64,000 nucleotides of DNA from Kytococcus schroeteri. Lineage in GTDB: Bacteria > Actinomycetota > Actinomycetes > Actinomycetales > Dermatophilaceae. Of the stretch, positions 34,550 through 46,935 are shown one piece after another. The stretch is from contig NZ_PKIZ01000013.1 of assembly GCF_002847825.1 (NCBI RefSeq), forward strand, positions 1 through 64,000, given 5' to 3'. The notes beneath the pieces were generated by a model that saw only the letters and a list, made by a program, of their open reading frames with translations, was not told the origin of the DNA and searched no databases. The number at the start of each line of letters is the position of its first letter. Within the stretch, counting starts at the first letter, position 1. A program made the translations under genes and the position numbers.

Positions 34550-34612
34550 TAGGCTGGGCGGCGTCCGACATCCTTTAAGCGACTGTCCCGTGAGGCAGGC
34601 AAGGAGGTCACG
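34550..34612 (+). promoter_or_regulatory. pyr operon promoter and PyrR-binding translational attenuator
   Basis: TAGGCT (34550-34555) is a TANNNT -10 box; transcription would start near 34562. The leader then holds CUGUCCCGUGAGGCAG (34583-34598), matching the PyrR-binding loop consensus UCCNGNGAGG on a bulged stem. UCCUU (34571-34575) upstream can pair with AAGGA (34601-34605) of the strong ribosome-binding site AAGGAGGU. PyrR with UMP would stabilise the hairpin and hide that site. This arrangement resembles the mycobacterial pyrR leader, which acts on translation. Confidence 0.75.
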
Positions 34613-35182
34613 ATGGGGCACACCCCCACTGTGCGTACGGTCCTGGACGACCAGGACATCACCCGCGCCATCCGCCGGATGGCCCACGAGGTGCTGGAGC
34701 GCAACGACGGCGCCGGTGACCTCGTCCTGCTCGGCATCCCCACCCGCGGTCTGCCGCTGGCCCGTCGCCTGGCTGATGCCGTCCGCGCCATCGAGGGCGT
34801 CGACGTGTCGTGCGGCGCGGTCGACCCCGCCGGCCACCGCGACGACCGCGAGCCGGGCGGTCCCACCCCGGCCGCGCCCGCCGAGCCCCCCACCGCGCTG
34901 CCGGTCGACGTGACCGACCGCGTCGTGGTGCTCGTGGACGACGTGCTCCACACCGGCCGCACCGTCCGCGCCGCCATGGACGCCGTCTCCGCCGCCGGGC
35001 GCCCCCGCGCCATCCGGCTGGCCGTGCTGGTGGACCGGGGCCACCGCGAGCTGCCCATCCGTGCCGACCACGTGGGCAAGAACCTGCCCAGCGCGGCCGA
35101 CGAACGCGTCCAGGTCCGCCTGGCCGACCCGGACGGCCTCGATGCCGTCGAGATCATCCGTCTGGCCAGGGAGGCCCGATGA
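34613..35182 (+). CDS. pyrR: Pyrimidine operon regulator / uracil phosphoribosyltransferase PyrR
   Basis: 189-residue RNA-binding regulator with phosphoribosyltransferase fold. The PRPP-binding motif is [20 protein letters not shown], and [17 protein letters not shown] and [19 protein letters not shown] are family blocks. An insertion rich in Pro/Ala (about 78-97) is longer than in Bacillus PyrR. It senses UMP and binds its own leader at 34583-34598. ATG 34613 lies behind AAGGAGGU. The stop overlaps pyrB as ATGA, so repression of pyrR translation would affect the whole operon. Confidence 0.94.
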   Translation: MGHTPTVRTVLDDQDITRAIRRMAHEVLERNDGAGDLVLLGIPTRGLPLARRLADAVRAIEGVDVSCGAVDPAGHRDDREPGGPTPAAPAEPPTALPVDVTDRVVVLVDDVLHTGRTVRAAMDAVSAAGRPRAIRLAVLVDRGHRELPIRADHVGKNLPSAADERVQVRLADPDGLDAVEIIRLAREAR

Positions 35183-36129
35183 AGCACCTGCTGAGCACCG
35201 ACGACCTGACCCTGGAGCAGACCACCGCGCTGCTCGACGCGGCCGAGGGCCACATGGCCCTGCAGTCCGCCCCGGTCAAGAAGCGGGACGACCTGCGCGG
35301 TCGCACCGTCATCAACCTCTTCTTCGAGGACTCCACCCGCACCCGCTCGTCCTTCGAGATCGCCGGCAAGTGGCTGGGCGCCGACACGATCAACATCGCG
35401 GCCAAGGGCTCCTCGGTGAGCAAGGGGGAGTCGCTGCGCGACACCGTGAGCACCATCGCCGCGATGGGGGTGGACGCCCTCGTGGTGCGCCACCCGGCCT
35501 CAGGGGCGCCGGCGCAGATCGCCGGCTGGCTCGACGAGCGCGGCCGTCGCACCGCGGTGGTGAACGCCGGTGACGGCACCCACCAGCACCCCACACAGGC
35601 GCTCCTGGACGCGTTCACCCTGCGCCGTGCGCTGGGTGACCTGGAGGGCCGCCACGTGGCGATCGTCGGCGACATCACGCACTCCCGCGTGGCGCGCTCC
35701 AACCTTGCCACGCTCCGCACCCTGGGGGCGCGCGTCACCGTCGTCTCGCCGCCCACCCTGCTGCCCAGCGGCATCCACGCCCGGGCGCAGGCCGAGGGAT
35801 TCACCGTGAGCCACGACATCGACGCGGTGCTGCCCACGGTGGACGCGGTGATGATGTTGCGCGTGCAGTCCGAGCGCATGGCCGGCGGGTTCTTCCCCAC
35901 GCCGCGCGAGTACACGGTGGTCAACGGCCTCACCCGCGACCGCCTGGCCGCCCTGCCGGCCCACGCGGTGATCTGCCACCCCGGCCCGCTCAACCGCGGC
36001 CTGGAGATCAGCCCCGAGGCCGCCGACGACGCGCGCTCCCGCGTGCTCGACCAGGTGAGCGCCGGCGTGGCCGTGCGCATGGCGGTGCTCGACCACCTGC
36101 TCAACGGAACGGACGGAGAGAACGCATGA
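35179..36129 (+). CDS. pyrB: Aspartate carbamoyltransferase catalytic subunit
   Basis: Condenses carbamoyl phosphate and aspartate, the committed step of pyrimidine synthesis, 316 aa. The carbamoyl-phosphate site is [17 protein letters not shown], and the second conserved block is [32 protein letters not shown] lies near the C-terminus. No regulatory subunit (pyrI) gene is present, as expected in actinobacteria, so control falls to PyrR. It overlaps pyrR and pyrC by 4 nt each. Confidence 0.96.
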   Translation: MKHLLSTDDLTLEQTTALLDAAEGHMALQSAPVKKRDDLRGRTVINLFFEDSTRTRSSFEIAGKWLGADTINIAAKGSSVSKGESLRDTVSTIAAMGVDALVVRHPASGAPAQIAGWLDERGRRTAVVNAGDGTHQHPTQALLDAFTLRRALGDLEGRHVAIVGDITHSRVARSNLATLRTLGARVTVVSPPTLLPSGIHARAQAEGFTVSHDIDAVLPTVDAVMMLRVQSERMAGGFFPTPREYTVVNGLTRDRLAALPAHAVICHPGPLNRGLEISPEAADDARSRVLDQVSAGVAVRMAVLDHLLNGTDGENA

Positions 36130-37472
36130 CCACCGCTCGACTCATCCAGGGCGCGGACCTGGCCGGCGCGGGCGTCGGCGACCTCCTGCTGGTGGACGGC
36201 GTGCTCGCCGCCGCGGGGGCCGGCGCCGCCGAGCAGGCGCCCGCTGGGACCCAGCGCGTGGACGCCTCCGGCCTGGTGGCGCTGCCCGGGCTGGTTGACC
36301 TGCACGTGCACCTGCGCGAGCCCGGTCGCGAGGACGCCGAGACGGTGGAGACCGGCTCGCGCGCCGCGGCCGCCGGCGGGTTCACGGCCGTGCTGGCCAT
36401 GGCCAACACCAACCCCGTCACCGACACCGCCGAGAAGGCCGAGCACGTGGCCGACCTGGGCCGCCGTGCCGGGCTGGTGGACGTGCACCCGGTGGGCGCC
36501 GTGAGCAAGCGGCTCGCCGGCGAGGAGCTCGCCGAGCTGGGGCTCATGGCCCGCTCCGTGGCCCGCGTCCGTGTCTTCAGCGACGACGGCAAGTGCGTGC
36601 ACGACGCGCGCCTGATGCGCCGCGCGCTGGAGTACCTGCGCGGGGTGGACGGCGTCATCAGCCAGCACAGCCAGGACCCGCGCCTGGCCGACGGCACGGC
36701 CTGCTGCCACGAGGGTGAGGTCTCCGGGCGCCTCGGGCTGCCCGGCTGGCCGCAGGTGGCCGAGGAGACCGTCATCGCCCGTGACGCGATGCTGGCCAAG
36801 CACACCGGCGGCCGCGTGCACGTCGCCCACGTGACGACGGCCGGCGGGGTGGACGTGGTCCGCTGGGCCAAGTCCCAGGGCATCCGCATGACCGCCGAGG
36901 TGACCCCCCACCACCTGGCGCTGACCACCGACCTGCTCACCGGCTTCGACCCGGTCTTCAAGGTGAACCCTCCGCTGCGCCCCGACGAGCACGTGCAGGC
37001 GCTGCGCGAGGCCCTGGCCGACGGGACCATCGACGCCGTGGCCACTGACCACGCCCCGCACGCCACGCACGACAAGGAGCACGCCTTCGTCGACGCCGCC
37101 TTCGGCATGCTCGGCCTGGAGACCGCCCTGCCGGTGGTGCACGAGGTGATGGTGCGCAGCGGCCTGCTGGACTGGGCCGACGTGGCCCGCGTGATGTCCA
37201 GTGCGCCGGCCCGCATCGCGCGGCTGGACGAGCTGGAGGGGGAGCGCCGGCAGGGCCAGGGGCTCGTCGTGGGCGCCCCGGCGCACCTCACGCTGTTCGA
37301 CCCCTCGGCCGTGTGGACCGTGGACCGCGACGCGTCGCTGTCCCGCTCCCGGAACAACCCGTGGCACGGCCGCCAGCTGCACGGCGTGGTGCAGGCCACC
37401 CTGCGCGCCGGTCGCCTCACCCACTCCCTGCTGCCCGACCTGCCCGCCCACACCCAGGAGGACCGCGCATGA
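36126..37472 (+). CDS. pyrC: Dihydroorotase (type I)
   Basis: Zinc amidohydrolase that cyclises carbamoyl aspartate, 448 aa. Metal-binding [10 protein letters not shown] at about 57-66, conserved [10 protein letters not shown] and the late metal Asp in [10 protein letters not shown] identify the long class I form. The end ([19 protein letters not shown]) corresponds to the closing beta-sandwich. It overlaps pyrB and carA by 4 nt. In several relatives a small membrane or PH-like gene sits between pyrC and carA; none is present here. Confidence 0.95.
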   Translation: MTTARLIQGADLAGAGVGDLLLVDGVLAAAGAGAAEQAPAGTQRVDASGLVALPGLVDLHVHLREPGREDAETVETGSRAAAAGGFTAVLAMANTNPVTDTAEKAEHVADLGRRAGLVDVHPVGAVSKRLAGEELAELGLMARSVARVRVFSDDGKCVHDARLMRRALEYLRGVDGVISQHSQDPRLADGTACCHEGEVSGRLGLPGWPQVAEETVIARDAMLAKHTGGRVHVAHVTTAGGVDVVRWAKSQGIRMTAEVTPHHLALTTDLLTGFDPVFKVNPPLRPDEHVQALREALADGTIDAVATDHAPHATHDKEHAFVDAAFGMLGLETALPVVHEVMVRSGLLDWADVARVMSSAPARIARLDELEGERRQGQGLVVGAPAHLTLFDPSAVWTVDRDASLSRSRNNPWHGRQLHGVVQATLRAGRLTHSLLPDLPAHTQEDRA

Positions 37473-38721
37473 GCGCCGCACCCACGGACCGTTTCACCCC
37501 CGAACCCGGCCTGCTCGTCCTGGAGGACGGCGAGACCTTCGCCGGCCACGCCTGGGGCACCCGCGGTACCACGCTGGGCGAGATCGTCTTCACCACCGGC
37601 ATGACCGGCTACCAGGAGACCCTCACCGACCCGAGCTTCGCCGGGCAGATCGTGGCCCTCACGGCGCCGCACGTGGGCAACACCGGCTGGAACGACGAGG
37701 ACGACGAGTCCCGCCGTATCTTCGTGGAGGGCCTCGTGGTGCGCGACCCGGCCCTGCGCCCGAGCAACTGGCGCAGCCAGCGCACCTTGGAGGACGAGCT
37801 CGAGCGCCAGGGCGTGGTCGGCCTGGCCGGGGTCGACACCCGCGCCCTGACCCGCCACCTGCGTACCCGCGGCGCGATGCGGGCCGGCGTGTTCACCGGG
37901 GAGGCCGCCGGCCGCCCGGTCCAGGACCTCGTGGCCGAGGTGCGCTCCGCCCCGGCGATGGCCGGCCGCGAGCTGGCCAGCACCGTCTCCACGCCCACCC
38001 CCGTGGTGGTGCCGGCCGTGGGGGAGCACCGGTTCACCGTGGCCGCCGTGGACCTCGGCATCAAGAGCAACACCCCGCGGCTGCTGGCCGCCCGCGGCAT
38101 CGAGGTGCACGTGCTGCCGGCCAGCTCCACGCTCTCGGACGTGCTCGCCGTGCCGGGCGTCACCGCGCAGTCCGGCCCCGACGGGGTGTTCTTCTCCAAC
38201 GGGCCGGGCGACCCGGCCACCGCCGACACCGCCGTGGAGCTGCTGCGCGGCGTCCTGGAGGCCGAGGTGCCCTTCTTCGGCATCTGCTTCGGCAACCAGC
38301 TGCTCGGCCGGGCCCTGGGCTTCGGCACCTACAAGCTGGACTTCGGCCACCGCGGCATCAACCAGCCGGTGATGGACCGCACCACCGGCAAGGTGGAGAT
38401 CACCGCCCAGAACCACGGGTTCGCCGTGGACGCCCCGCTGGACGCCGCGGTCACCGTGCCGCACCGCGAGGACTGGGGCCGGGTGTGGGTCTCCCACGTG
38501 GGGCTCAACGACCAGGTGGTGGAGGGGCTGGAGATGCTCGACCGCCCGGCCTTCTCCGTGCAGTACCACCCCGAGGCCGCCGCCGGCCCCCACGACAGCG
38601 AGTACCTGTTCGACCGCTTCGTGGAGCTCATGACCACCCGCCGCCCCGCCGACCGCAGCGCGCAGACCGCGCGGCTCGGCGCCGCGGCCGTCCCGTCCAC
38701 CCCCGCAGGAGAGGTGCGCTG

Positions 38722-38722
<1 letters not shown>
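37469..38722 (+). CDS. carA: Carbamoyl-phosphate synthase small subunit
   Basis: Glutaminase subunit supplying ammonia to CarB, 417 aa. The N-terminal domain holds [15 protein letters not shown] and [16 protein letters not shown]. The C-terminal class I amidotransferase has nucleophile Cys in [14 protein letters not shown] and the HPE motif in [13 protein letters not shown]. The Asn in GICFGNQ is usual for actinobacterial CarA. A Pro/Ala-rich tail of about 25 residues follows. It shares one base with carB, so the two subunits are made in a coupled way. Confidence 0.96.
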
Positions 38723-42053
<3,331 letters not shown>

Positions 42054-42057
<4 letters not shown>

Positions 42058-42902
42058 GCGCGGGCGCGCCCGCCGGGCCGGGCCTCGGGGCCCGGCTGCG
42101 GCAGGCCGTGGCCGCGCACGGGAGACTGTGCGCCGGCATCGACCCGCACCCGAGCCTGCTGCGCGACCTCGGCCTCGGGGTGGACCCGGCGGGCCTGGCC
42201 ACCTTCGCCGAGCGGTGCGTCGCGGCGTTCGCGGGCCGGGTGGCCGTGGTGAAGCCCCAGGTCTCCTTCTTCGAGGCCTTCGGCTCCCGCGGCATCGCGG
42301 TGCTCGAGGACACGATGGCGGCGCTGCGGGAGGCCGGCGCGCTGGTGCTGCTCGACGCCAAGCGCGGCGACATCGGCAGCACCAACGCCGCCTACGCCCG
42401 GGCCTGGTTCGGCGAGGGCGCCCCGCTGCGCTGCGACGCGGTGACCCTCAGCCCCTACCTGGGCGAGGACGCCCTGCGCGGCGTGGTCGAGGCCGCCCGG
42501 GCCGACGGCGCCGGGGCGTTCGTGCTCTGCCGCACCTCCAACCCGGAGGCCGGCCCGCTCCAGGGCGCGCGTCGCGACGACGGCCTGACGGTGGCCGCCG
42601 GGGTGGCCCGGTGGGCCGAGCAGTTCGAGGGCGACGTGGGCCTCGTGGTGGGCATCACCGTGCGCGACGCGCTGGAGACCCTGCCGCTGGCCGGCGGCGC
42701 GGCGCCCCTGCTGGCCCCGGGCTTCGGCGCGCAGGGCGGCTCGGCCGCCGACCTGCGTGGCGTGTTCGGTGATGAGTCCGACCGCGTGCTGGCCTCGGTG
42801 AGCCGTGACCTGCTCCGTCACGCCGGCTCGGTCGAGACGCTCGTGCAGGCCGTCGAGGGCTGGCAGCGGGAGCTCACAGCGGGGGAGGGGCCGGGGCGTT
42901 GA
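42054..42902 (+). CDS. pyrF: Orotidine 5'-phosphate decarboxylase (type 2)
   Basis: Final step of UMP synthesis, 282 aa. The type 2 catalytic block is [18 protein letters not shown], with [12 protein letters not shown] and [11 protein letters not shown] later. GTG 42054 overlaps the carB stop. With it the operon encodes PyrR, PyrB, PyrC, CarA, CarB and PyrF. Genes for dihydroorotate dehydrogenase (pyrD) and orotate phosphoribosyltransferase (pyrE) are not in this window and must lie elsewhere. Confidence 0.94.
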
Positions 42903-42922
42903 GGGCCACCGTGCACCACCGG

Positions 42923-42952
42923 TACCCTGCGGTGTCCCCCGCAGAGCAGGAG
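42923..42952 (+). promoter_or_regulatory. Candidate mihF promoter and ribosome-binding site
   Basis: TACCCT (42923-42928) fits TANNNT with a predicted start near 42935. AGGAG (42948-42952) lies 6 nt before GTG 42959 and decides the start: an earlier in-frame TTG at 42899 would put 20 atypical residues in front. Confidence 0.45.
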
Positions 42953-42958
42953 CAGCAC

Positions 42959-43282
42959 GTGACCCTTCCCGACCTCACGGCCGACCAGCGTCGGGCCGCT
43001 CTGGACGCCGCCGTCGCCGCCCGCCACCGGCGGGCCGAGGTCAAGGCGGCCGTCGCCCGGGGTGCCCTGAGCATCGGGGAGGTGCTGCAGGCCGCCGAGC
43101 ACGACGAGGCCGTGGCCAAGATCCGGGTGTCGGTGCTGCTGGAGTGCCTGCCCGGCATCGGCCCGGTGCGTGCCGGTCAGGTGCTGGCCGAGCTGGGCAT
43201 CGCCCCCTCGCGCCGGCTGCGCGGCCTGGGCGTGCACCAGGTGGCCCGGCTCAGCGACCGCTTCGCGGCGGTGGCGCGGTGA
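42959..43282 (+). CDS. mihF: Integration host factor, actinobacterial type (mIHF)
   Basis: 107-residue nucleoid-associated protein, unrelated to the IHF alpha/beta of proteobacteria. It has the mIHF pattern: a long N-terminal helix (LTADQRRAALDAAVAARHRRAEVKAAV) followed by a helix-two-turns-helix DNA-binding region with LLECLPGIGPVRAGQVLAELGI. Length matches the roughly 105-residue core of mycobacterial mIHF. Position directly before gmk is conserved in actinobacteria. The stop overlaps gmk as GTGA. Confidence 0.93.
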   Translation: MTLPDLTADQRRAALDAAVAARHRRAEVKAAVARGALSIGEVLQAAEHDEAVAKIRVSVLLECLPGIGPVRAGQVLAELGIAPSRRLRGLGVHQVARLSDRFAAVAR

Positions 43283-43878
43283 CCGCCGACGCGCCCCAGC
43301 GGCGCCTCGTGGTGCTGGCCGGCCCCACGGCGGTGGGCAAGGGGACCGTCTGCCAGTGGGTCCGTGAGCACCACCCCGAGGTGTGGGTGTCGGTGTCCGC
43401 GACCACCCGCGCCCCCCGGCCCGGCGAGGTGGACGGCTCCACCTACCACTTCGTGACCCCACAGGAGTTCTCGCGGATGGTCGAGGACGGGCGGATGCTC
43501 GAGCACGCCGTCGTGCACGGGGTGCACTCCTACGGCACCCCGCGCGACCCGGTGGAGAGCGCGTTGGAGCAGGGCCGTCCCGCGCTGCTGGAGATCGACC
43601 TCCAGGGGGCCCGCCAGGTGCGTGAGGCGATGCCGGACGCTCTCTTCGTCTTCCTCGCCCCGCCGAGCTGGGACGAGCTGGTGCGCCGCCTCGTGGGCCG
43701 GGGCACCGAGGACGCCGAGGAGCGGGAGCGCCGCCTGGCCACCGCCGAGCGCGAGCTGGCCGCCCGGGACTGGTTCGACGTCAGCATCGTCAACGAGTCC
43801 GTCGAGCGTGCCGGTGCCGACCTCGTAGACTTGCTCCTCGACCCGCCGCCGGTCCCCGCCGACCGCCGGGTTCCCTGA
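43279..43878 (+). CDS. gmk: Guanylate kinase
   Basis: GMP to GDP phosphorylation, 199 aa. P-loop [12 protein letters not shown] (Ala-Val in place of the commoner Ser-Gly), GMP-binding block [20 protein letters not shown] with the expected Arg and Tyr, and lid [20 protein letters not shown] 43279 overlaps mihF. The 3' end contains a TANNNT box that may drive rpoZ. Gmk supports GTP supply and, through ppGpp precursor pools, stringent control, but nothing in the sequence shows its own regulation. Confidence 0.95.
   Translation: MTADAPQRRLVVLAGPTAVGKGTVCQWVREHHPEVWVSVSATTRAPRPGEVDGSTYHFVTPQEFSRMVEDGRMLEHAVVHGVHSYGTPRDPVESALEQGRPALLEIDLQGARQVREAMPDALFVFLAPPSWDELVRRLVGRGTEDAEERERRLATAERELAARDWFDVSIVNESVERAGADLVDLLLDPPPVPADRRVP
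43826..43831 (+). promoter_or_regulatory. Candidate -10 box for rpoZ inside gmk
   Basis: TAGACT, with predicted start near 43838 and a 124-nt leader before ATG 43962. The surrounding 17 bases CGTAGACTTGCTCCTCG (43824-43840) are identical to the fmt promoter region at 49019-49035. Confidence 0.35.
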
Positions 43879-43961
43879 CCACCCGCCGACCCGCCTCCCG
43901 CCCGCCGGGAGGCCCGTGCGACGACGCCGTCGCCACCACCGCCCCGATCCAAGGAGGATCC

Positions 43962-44366
43962 ATGTCCGGCACCAAGGCCGCCCCCATCGGCGTGACCAAC
44001 CCGCCCATCGACGACCTGCTCAAGCACGTCGACTCCAAGTACGCACTGGTCATCTACTCGGCCAAGCGAGCCCGCCAGATCAACGCCTACTACGCGCAGC
44101 TCAAGGAGGGCCTGCTGGAGTACGTGGGCCCGCTGGTGGAGGCCGAGGCCTCCGACAAGCCGCTCTCGGTGGCGCTCAAGGAGATCAACGCCGACAAGCT
44201 GGTCCGCACCGTGCGCACCGACGTGCCCGAGCTGGGCGAGGACGGCGTGTCCGAGGAGCCCGAGGAGATCACCGCGGTCGCCGACTCCACCGACGAGGTG
44301 GCCCCGGCCGAGTCCGTCGACGTGGTCGAGGACACGCAGGACGCGGACGGCACCGACGAGGCCTGA
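43962..44366 (+). CDS. rpoZ: DNA-directed RNA polymerase omega subunit
   Basis: 134-residue subunit that aids RNA polymerase assembly. The core [35 protein letters not shown] and [12 protein letters not shown] are typical of actinobacterial omega. The C-terminal 55 residues are strongly acidic ([20 protein letters not shown]) and longer than in most relatives, probably disordered. AAGGAGG precedes ATG 43962. The stop overlaps coaBC (TGATG). Confidence 0.95.
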   Translation: MSGTKAAPIGVTNPPIDDLLKHVDSKYALVIYSAKRARQINAYYAQLKEGLLEYVGPLVEAEASDKPLSVALKEINADKLVRTVRTDVPELGEDGVSEEPEEITAVADSTDEVAPAESVDVVEDTQDADGTDEA

Positions 44367-45610
44367 TGCGCGTCGTCCTGGGGGTCGCCGGCGGCATCGC
44401 CGCCTACAAGGCCGCGAGCCTGTGCCGCCTGTTCACCGAGGGCGGGCACGACGTGCGCGTACTGCCCACGGCGGCGGCGCTGCGCTTCGTGGGCGCCCCC
44501 ACCTGGGAGGCCCTCTCCGGGCACCCCGTGGCCACCGACGTGTTCACCGACGTGCCGTCGGTGCAGCACGTGCGCGTGGGCAAGGAGGCCGAGCTCGTGG
44601 TGGTGGCCCCCGCGACCGCCGACCTGCTGGCCCGGATGGCCGCCGGCATGGCCGACGACCTGCTGACCACCACGCTGGTCACGGCCACCTGCCCGGTGGT
44701 GGTGGCCCCGGCCATGCACACCGAGATGTGGCAGCACCCGGCCACGCAGGCGAACGTGGCCACGCTGCGCTCCCGGGGCGTGCACGTCATCGAGCCCGCG
44801 AGCGGGCGCCTGACCGGCAGCGACACCGGCCCCGGCCGCCTGCCGGACCCCGAGGTGATCCACGCCGAGGCGCTGGCGCAGGTGGGGGCCGCGGCCGCGG
44901 GCTCCGGTGAGCTGCCGTGGGCCGGTCGCCGCGTGGTGGTGAGCGCCGGCGGGACCCGGGAGGCCCTGGACCCGGTGCGCTTCCTGGGCAACGCCTCCTC
45001 GGGGCGCATGGGGATGGCCGTGGCCCGCGCCGCACGCGACCTGGGCGCCGAGGTGACCGTGCTGCAGGCGGCGGTCGAGGTGCCCGCGCCGGAGGGGGTA
45101 CGGGTCGTGGAGACGCCGAGCGCCGCCGACCTCGAGGCCGCCGTGGGACGGGAGTTCCACGAGGCCGGGGCGGACCTGCTGGTCATGGCCGCCGCCGTGG
45201 CCGACTACCGGCCCGCGCAGGTGGCGACCACCAAGATCAAGAAGCAGGACGACGGTGCCGGGCTCACCCTGGAGCTCGAGCGGACGCCCGACGTGCTCGC
45301 CGGGGCCGTGCGCCGCCGCGACGCCGAGGCCGCGCAGCACCCGCAGGAGCGACGGCAGGTGGTGGTCGGCTTCGCCGCGGAGACCGGCGACGAGCACGGC
45401 TCGGTGCTCGACCACGCGCGCGCCAAGCTGGCCCGCAAGGGCGTGGACCTCCTCGTGGCCAACGAGGTGGGCGTGGGCGTGGTCTTCGGGCAGGAGGACA
45501 CCACGGTGCACCTGCTCACCCCCGACGGCCCGGTGCGCACGGTGGGCCCCGTGTCCAAGGACGAGGCCGCCCGGGCGGTGTGCGAGGCCGTGACGCCCCT
45601 GCTGGGCTGA
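44366..45610 (+). CDS. coaBC: Bifunctional phosphopantothenoylcysteine decarboxylase / phosphopantothenate-cysteine ligase
   Basis: Two consecutive steps of coenzyme A synthesis, 414 aa. The CoaC half (1-185) is a flavoprotein with GVAGGIAAYKAA, the catalytic His in QHVRVGK, and the substrate clamp APAMHTEMW. The CoaB half (from about 190) has VVSAGGTREALDPVRFLGN and the CTP-binding region around MAAAVADYRPAQVATTKIKK. ATG 44366 shares its A with the rpoZ stop. Placement with rpoZ and metK is conserved. Confidence 0.95.
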   Translation: MRVVLGVAGGIAAYKAASLCRLFTEGGHDVRVLPTAAALRFVGAPTWEALSGHPVATDVFTDVPSVQHVRVGKEAELVVVAPATADLLARMAAGMADDLLTTTLVTATCPVVVAPAMHTEMWQHPATQANVATLRSRGVHVIEPASGRLTGSDTGPGRLPDPEVIHAEALAQVGAAAAGSGELPWAGRRVVVSAGGTREALDPVRFLGNASSGRMGMAVARAARDLGAEVTVLQAAVEVPAPEGVRVVETPSAADLEAAVGREFHEAGADLLVMAAAVADYRPAQVATTKIKKQDDGAGLTLELERTPDVLAGAVRRRDAEAAQHPQERRQVVVGFAAETGDEHGSVLDHARAKLARKGVDLLVANEVGVGVVFGQEDTTVHLLTPDGPVRTVGPVSKDEAARAVCEAVTPLLG

Positions 45611-45644
45611 GCTGCAGCCGGGCCGAGGTCGTCGGTGGAGGGGT

Positions 45645-45650
45645 CTAGGC
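45645..45650 (+). promoter_or_regulatory. -10 box of the metK promoter
   Basis: TAGGCT fits TANNNT; a start near 45657 gives a 53-nt leader with AAGGAG before ATG 45710. The leader is too short for a known SAM riboswitch, and none of the SAM-binding cores is recognisable. Confidence 0.5.
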
Positions 45651-45709
45651 TGTCGCCCGCGTCAACCCGGCGCACCCGTCAGACAGCAGCCGCTGCACAA
45701 GGAGCACCC

Positions 45710-46927
45710 ATGGCACGTCTCTTCTCGTCCGAGTCCGTCACCGAGGGACACCCCGACAAGATCTGCGACCAGATCAGCGATGCGATCCTGGACGAGATGC
45801 TGCGGCAGGACCCGGACGCGCGGGTGGCCGTGGAGACCATGGTCACCACCGGGCTGGTGCACGTGGCCGGCGAGGTGCGCACCTCGGGGTACGTGGACAT
45901 CCCGCGGGTGGTGCGCGACACCATCATCAAGATCGGCTACGACAGCTCCGAGAAGGGCTTCGACGGACGCACCTGCGGCGTCGAGGTGAGCATCGGCGAC
46001 CAGAGCGTTGACATCGCCGCCGGCGTGGACGACTCCTTCGAGGCCCGGGAGGGCGCCTCGGAGAAGTACGACCGGCAGGGCGCCGGTGACCAGGGCCTGA
46101 TGTTCGGGTACGCCAGCGACGACACCCCCGAGCTGCTGCCGCTGCCCATCTCGTTGGCCCACCGGCTGAGCAAGCGCCTGGCCCAGGTGCGGCAGGACGG
46201 CACGCTGGACTACCTGCGCCCCGACGGCAAGACCCAGGTGACCGTCGAGTACGACGGTGACCGCCCGGCGCGGCTCGACACCATCGTGCTCTCCACGCAG
46301 CACGCCCCGGGGGTGCCGCTGGAGGCGCTGCTCACCCCCGACCTGCGGGAGCACGTCATCGGGCCGGTGCTGGAGAACCTCGCCGAGTCGGGTGTGGAGC
46401 TCGACACGAGCAGCACCCGCCAGCTCATCAACCCGACGGGCATCTTCACCATCGGTGGGCCCATGGGCGATGCCGGGCTCACCGGGCGCAAGATCATCGT
46501 GGACACCTACGGCGGCATGGCCCGCCACGGCGGTGGCGCCTTCTCCGGCAAGGACCCGTCGAAGGTGGACCGCTCCGCCGCCTACGCGATGCGGTGGGTG
46601 GCCAAGAACGTGGTGGCCGCGGGGCTGGCCGCGCGCTGCGAGATCCAGGTGGCCTACGCCATCGGTGCCGCGCGCCCGGTCGGCCTCTACGTGGAGACCT
46701 TCGGCACCCACACCGTGCCGGTGGAGCGCATCGAGCACGCCATCGACGAGGTCTTCGACCTGCGCCCGGCGGCCATCGTGGACGCGCTGGGCCTCAAGCG
46801 CCCGATCTACCTGCCCACCTCGGCCTACGGGCACTTCGGCCGGACCACCGCCAGCGGCGTGGCCCGCGCCTTCCCGTGGGAGCGCACCGACCGGGTGGAG
46901 GCGCTGCAGCGCCTGGCGCACGCCTGA
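45710..46927 (+). CDS. metK: S-adenosylmethionine synthetase
   Basis: Makes SAM from methionine and ATP, 405 aa. The signature [20 protein letters not shown], the loop residues [12 protein letters not shown] and the P-loop-like [18 protein letters not shown] are intact. ATG 45710 has AAGGAG upstream and gives the family start MARLFSSES. Its product serves the methyltransferases TlyA and RsmB encoded in this window, among others. The frame is followed by priA after 8 nt. Confidence 0.97.
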   Translation: MARLFSSESVTEGHPDKICDQISDAILDEMLRQDPDARVAVETMVTTGLVHVAGEVRTSGYVDIPRVVRDTIIKIGYDSSEKGFDGRTCGVEVSIGDQSVDIAAGVDDSFEAREGASEKYDRQGAGDQGLMFGYASDDTPELLPLPISLAHRLSKRLAQVRQDGTLDYLRPDGKTQVTVEYDGDRPARLDTIVLSTQHAPGVPLEALLTPDLREHVIGPVLENLAESGVELDTSSTRQLINPTGIFTIGGPMGDAGLTGRKIIVDTYGGMARHGGGAFSGKDPSKVDRSAAYAMRWVAKNVVAAGLAARCEIQVAYAIGAARPVGLYVETFGTHTVPVERIEHAIDEVFDLRPAAIVDALGLKRPIYLPTSAYGHFGRTTASGVARAFPWERTDRVEALQRLAHA

Positions 46928-46935
46928 GTGGCGCC

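Noticed and set aside
45657..45709. SAM riboswitch upstream of metK.
   Set aside because: The leader after the TAGGCT box is only about 53 nt and shows none of the known SAM-binding cores.
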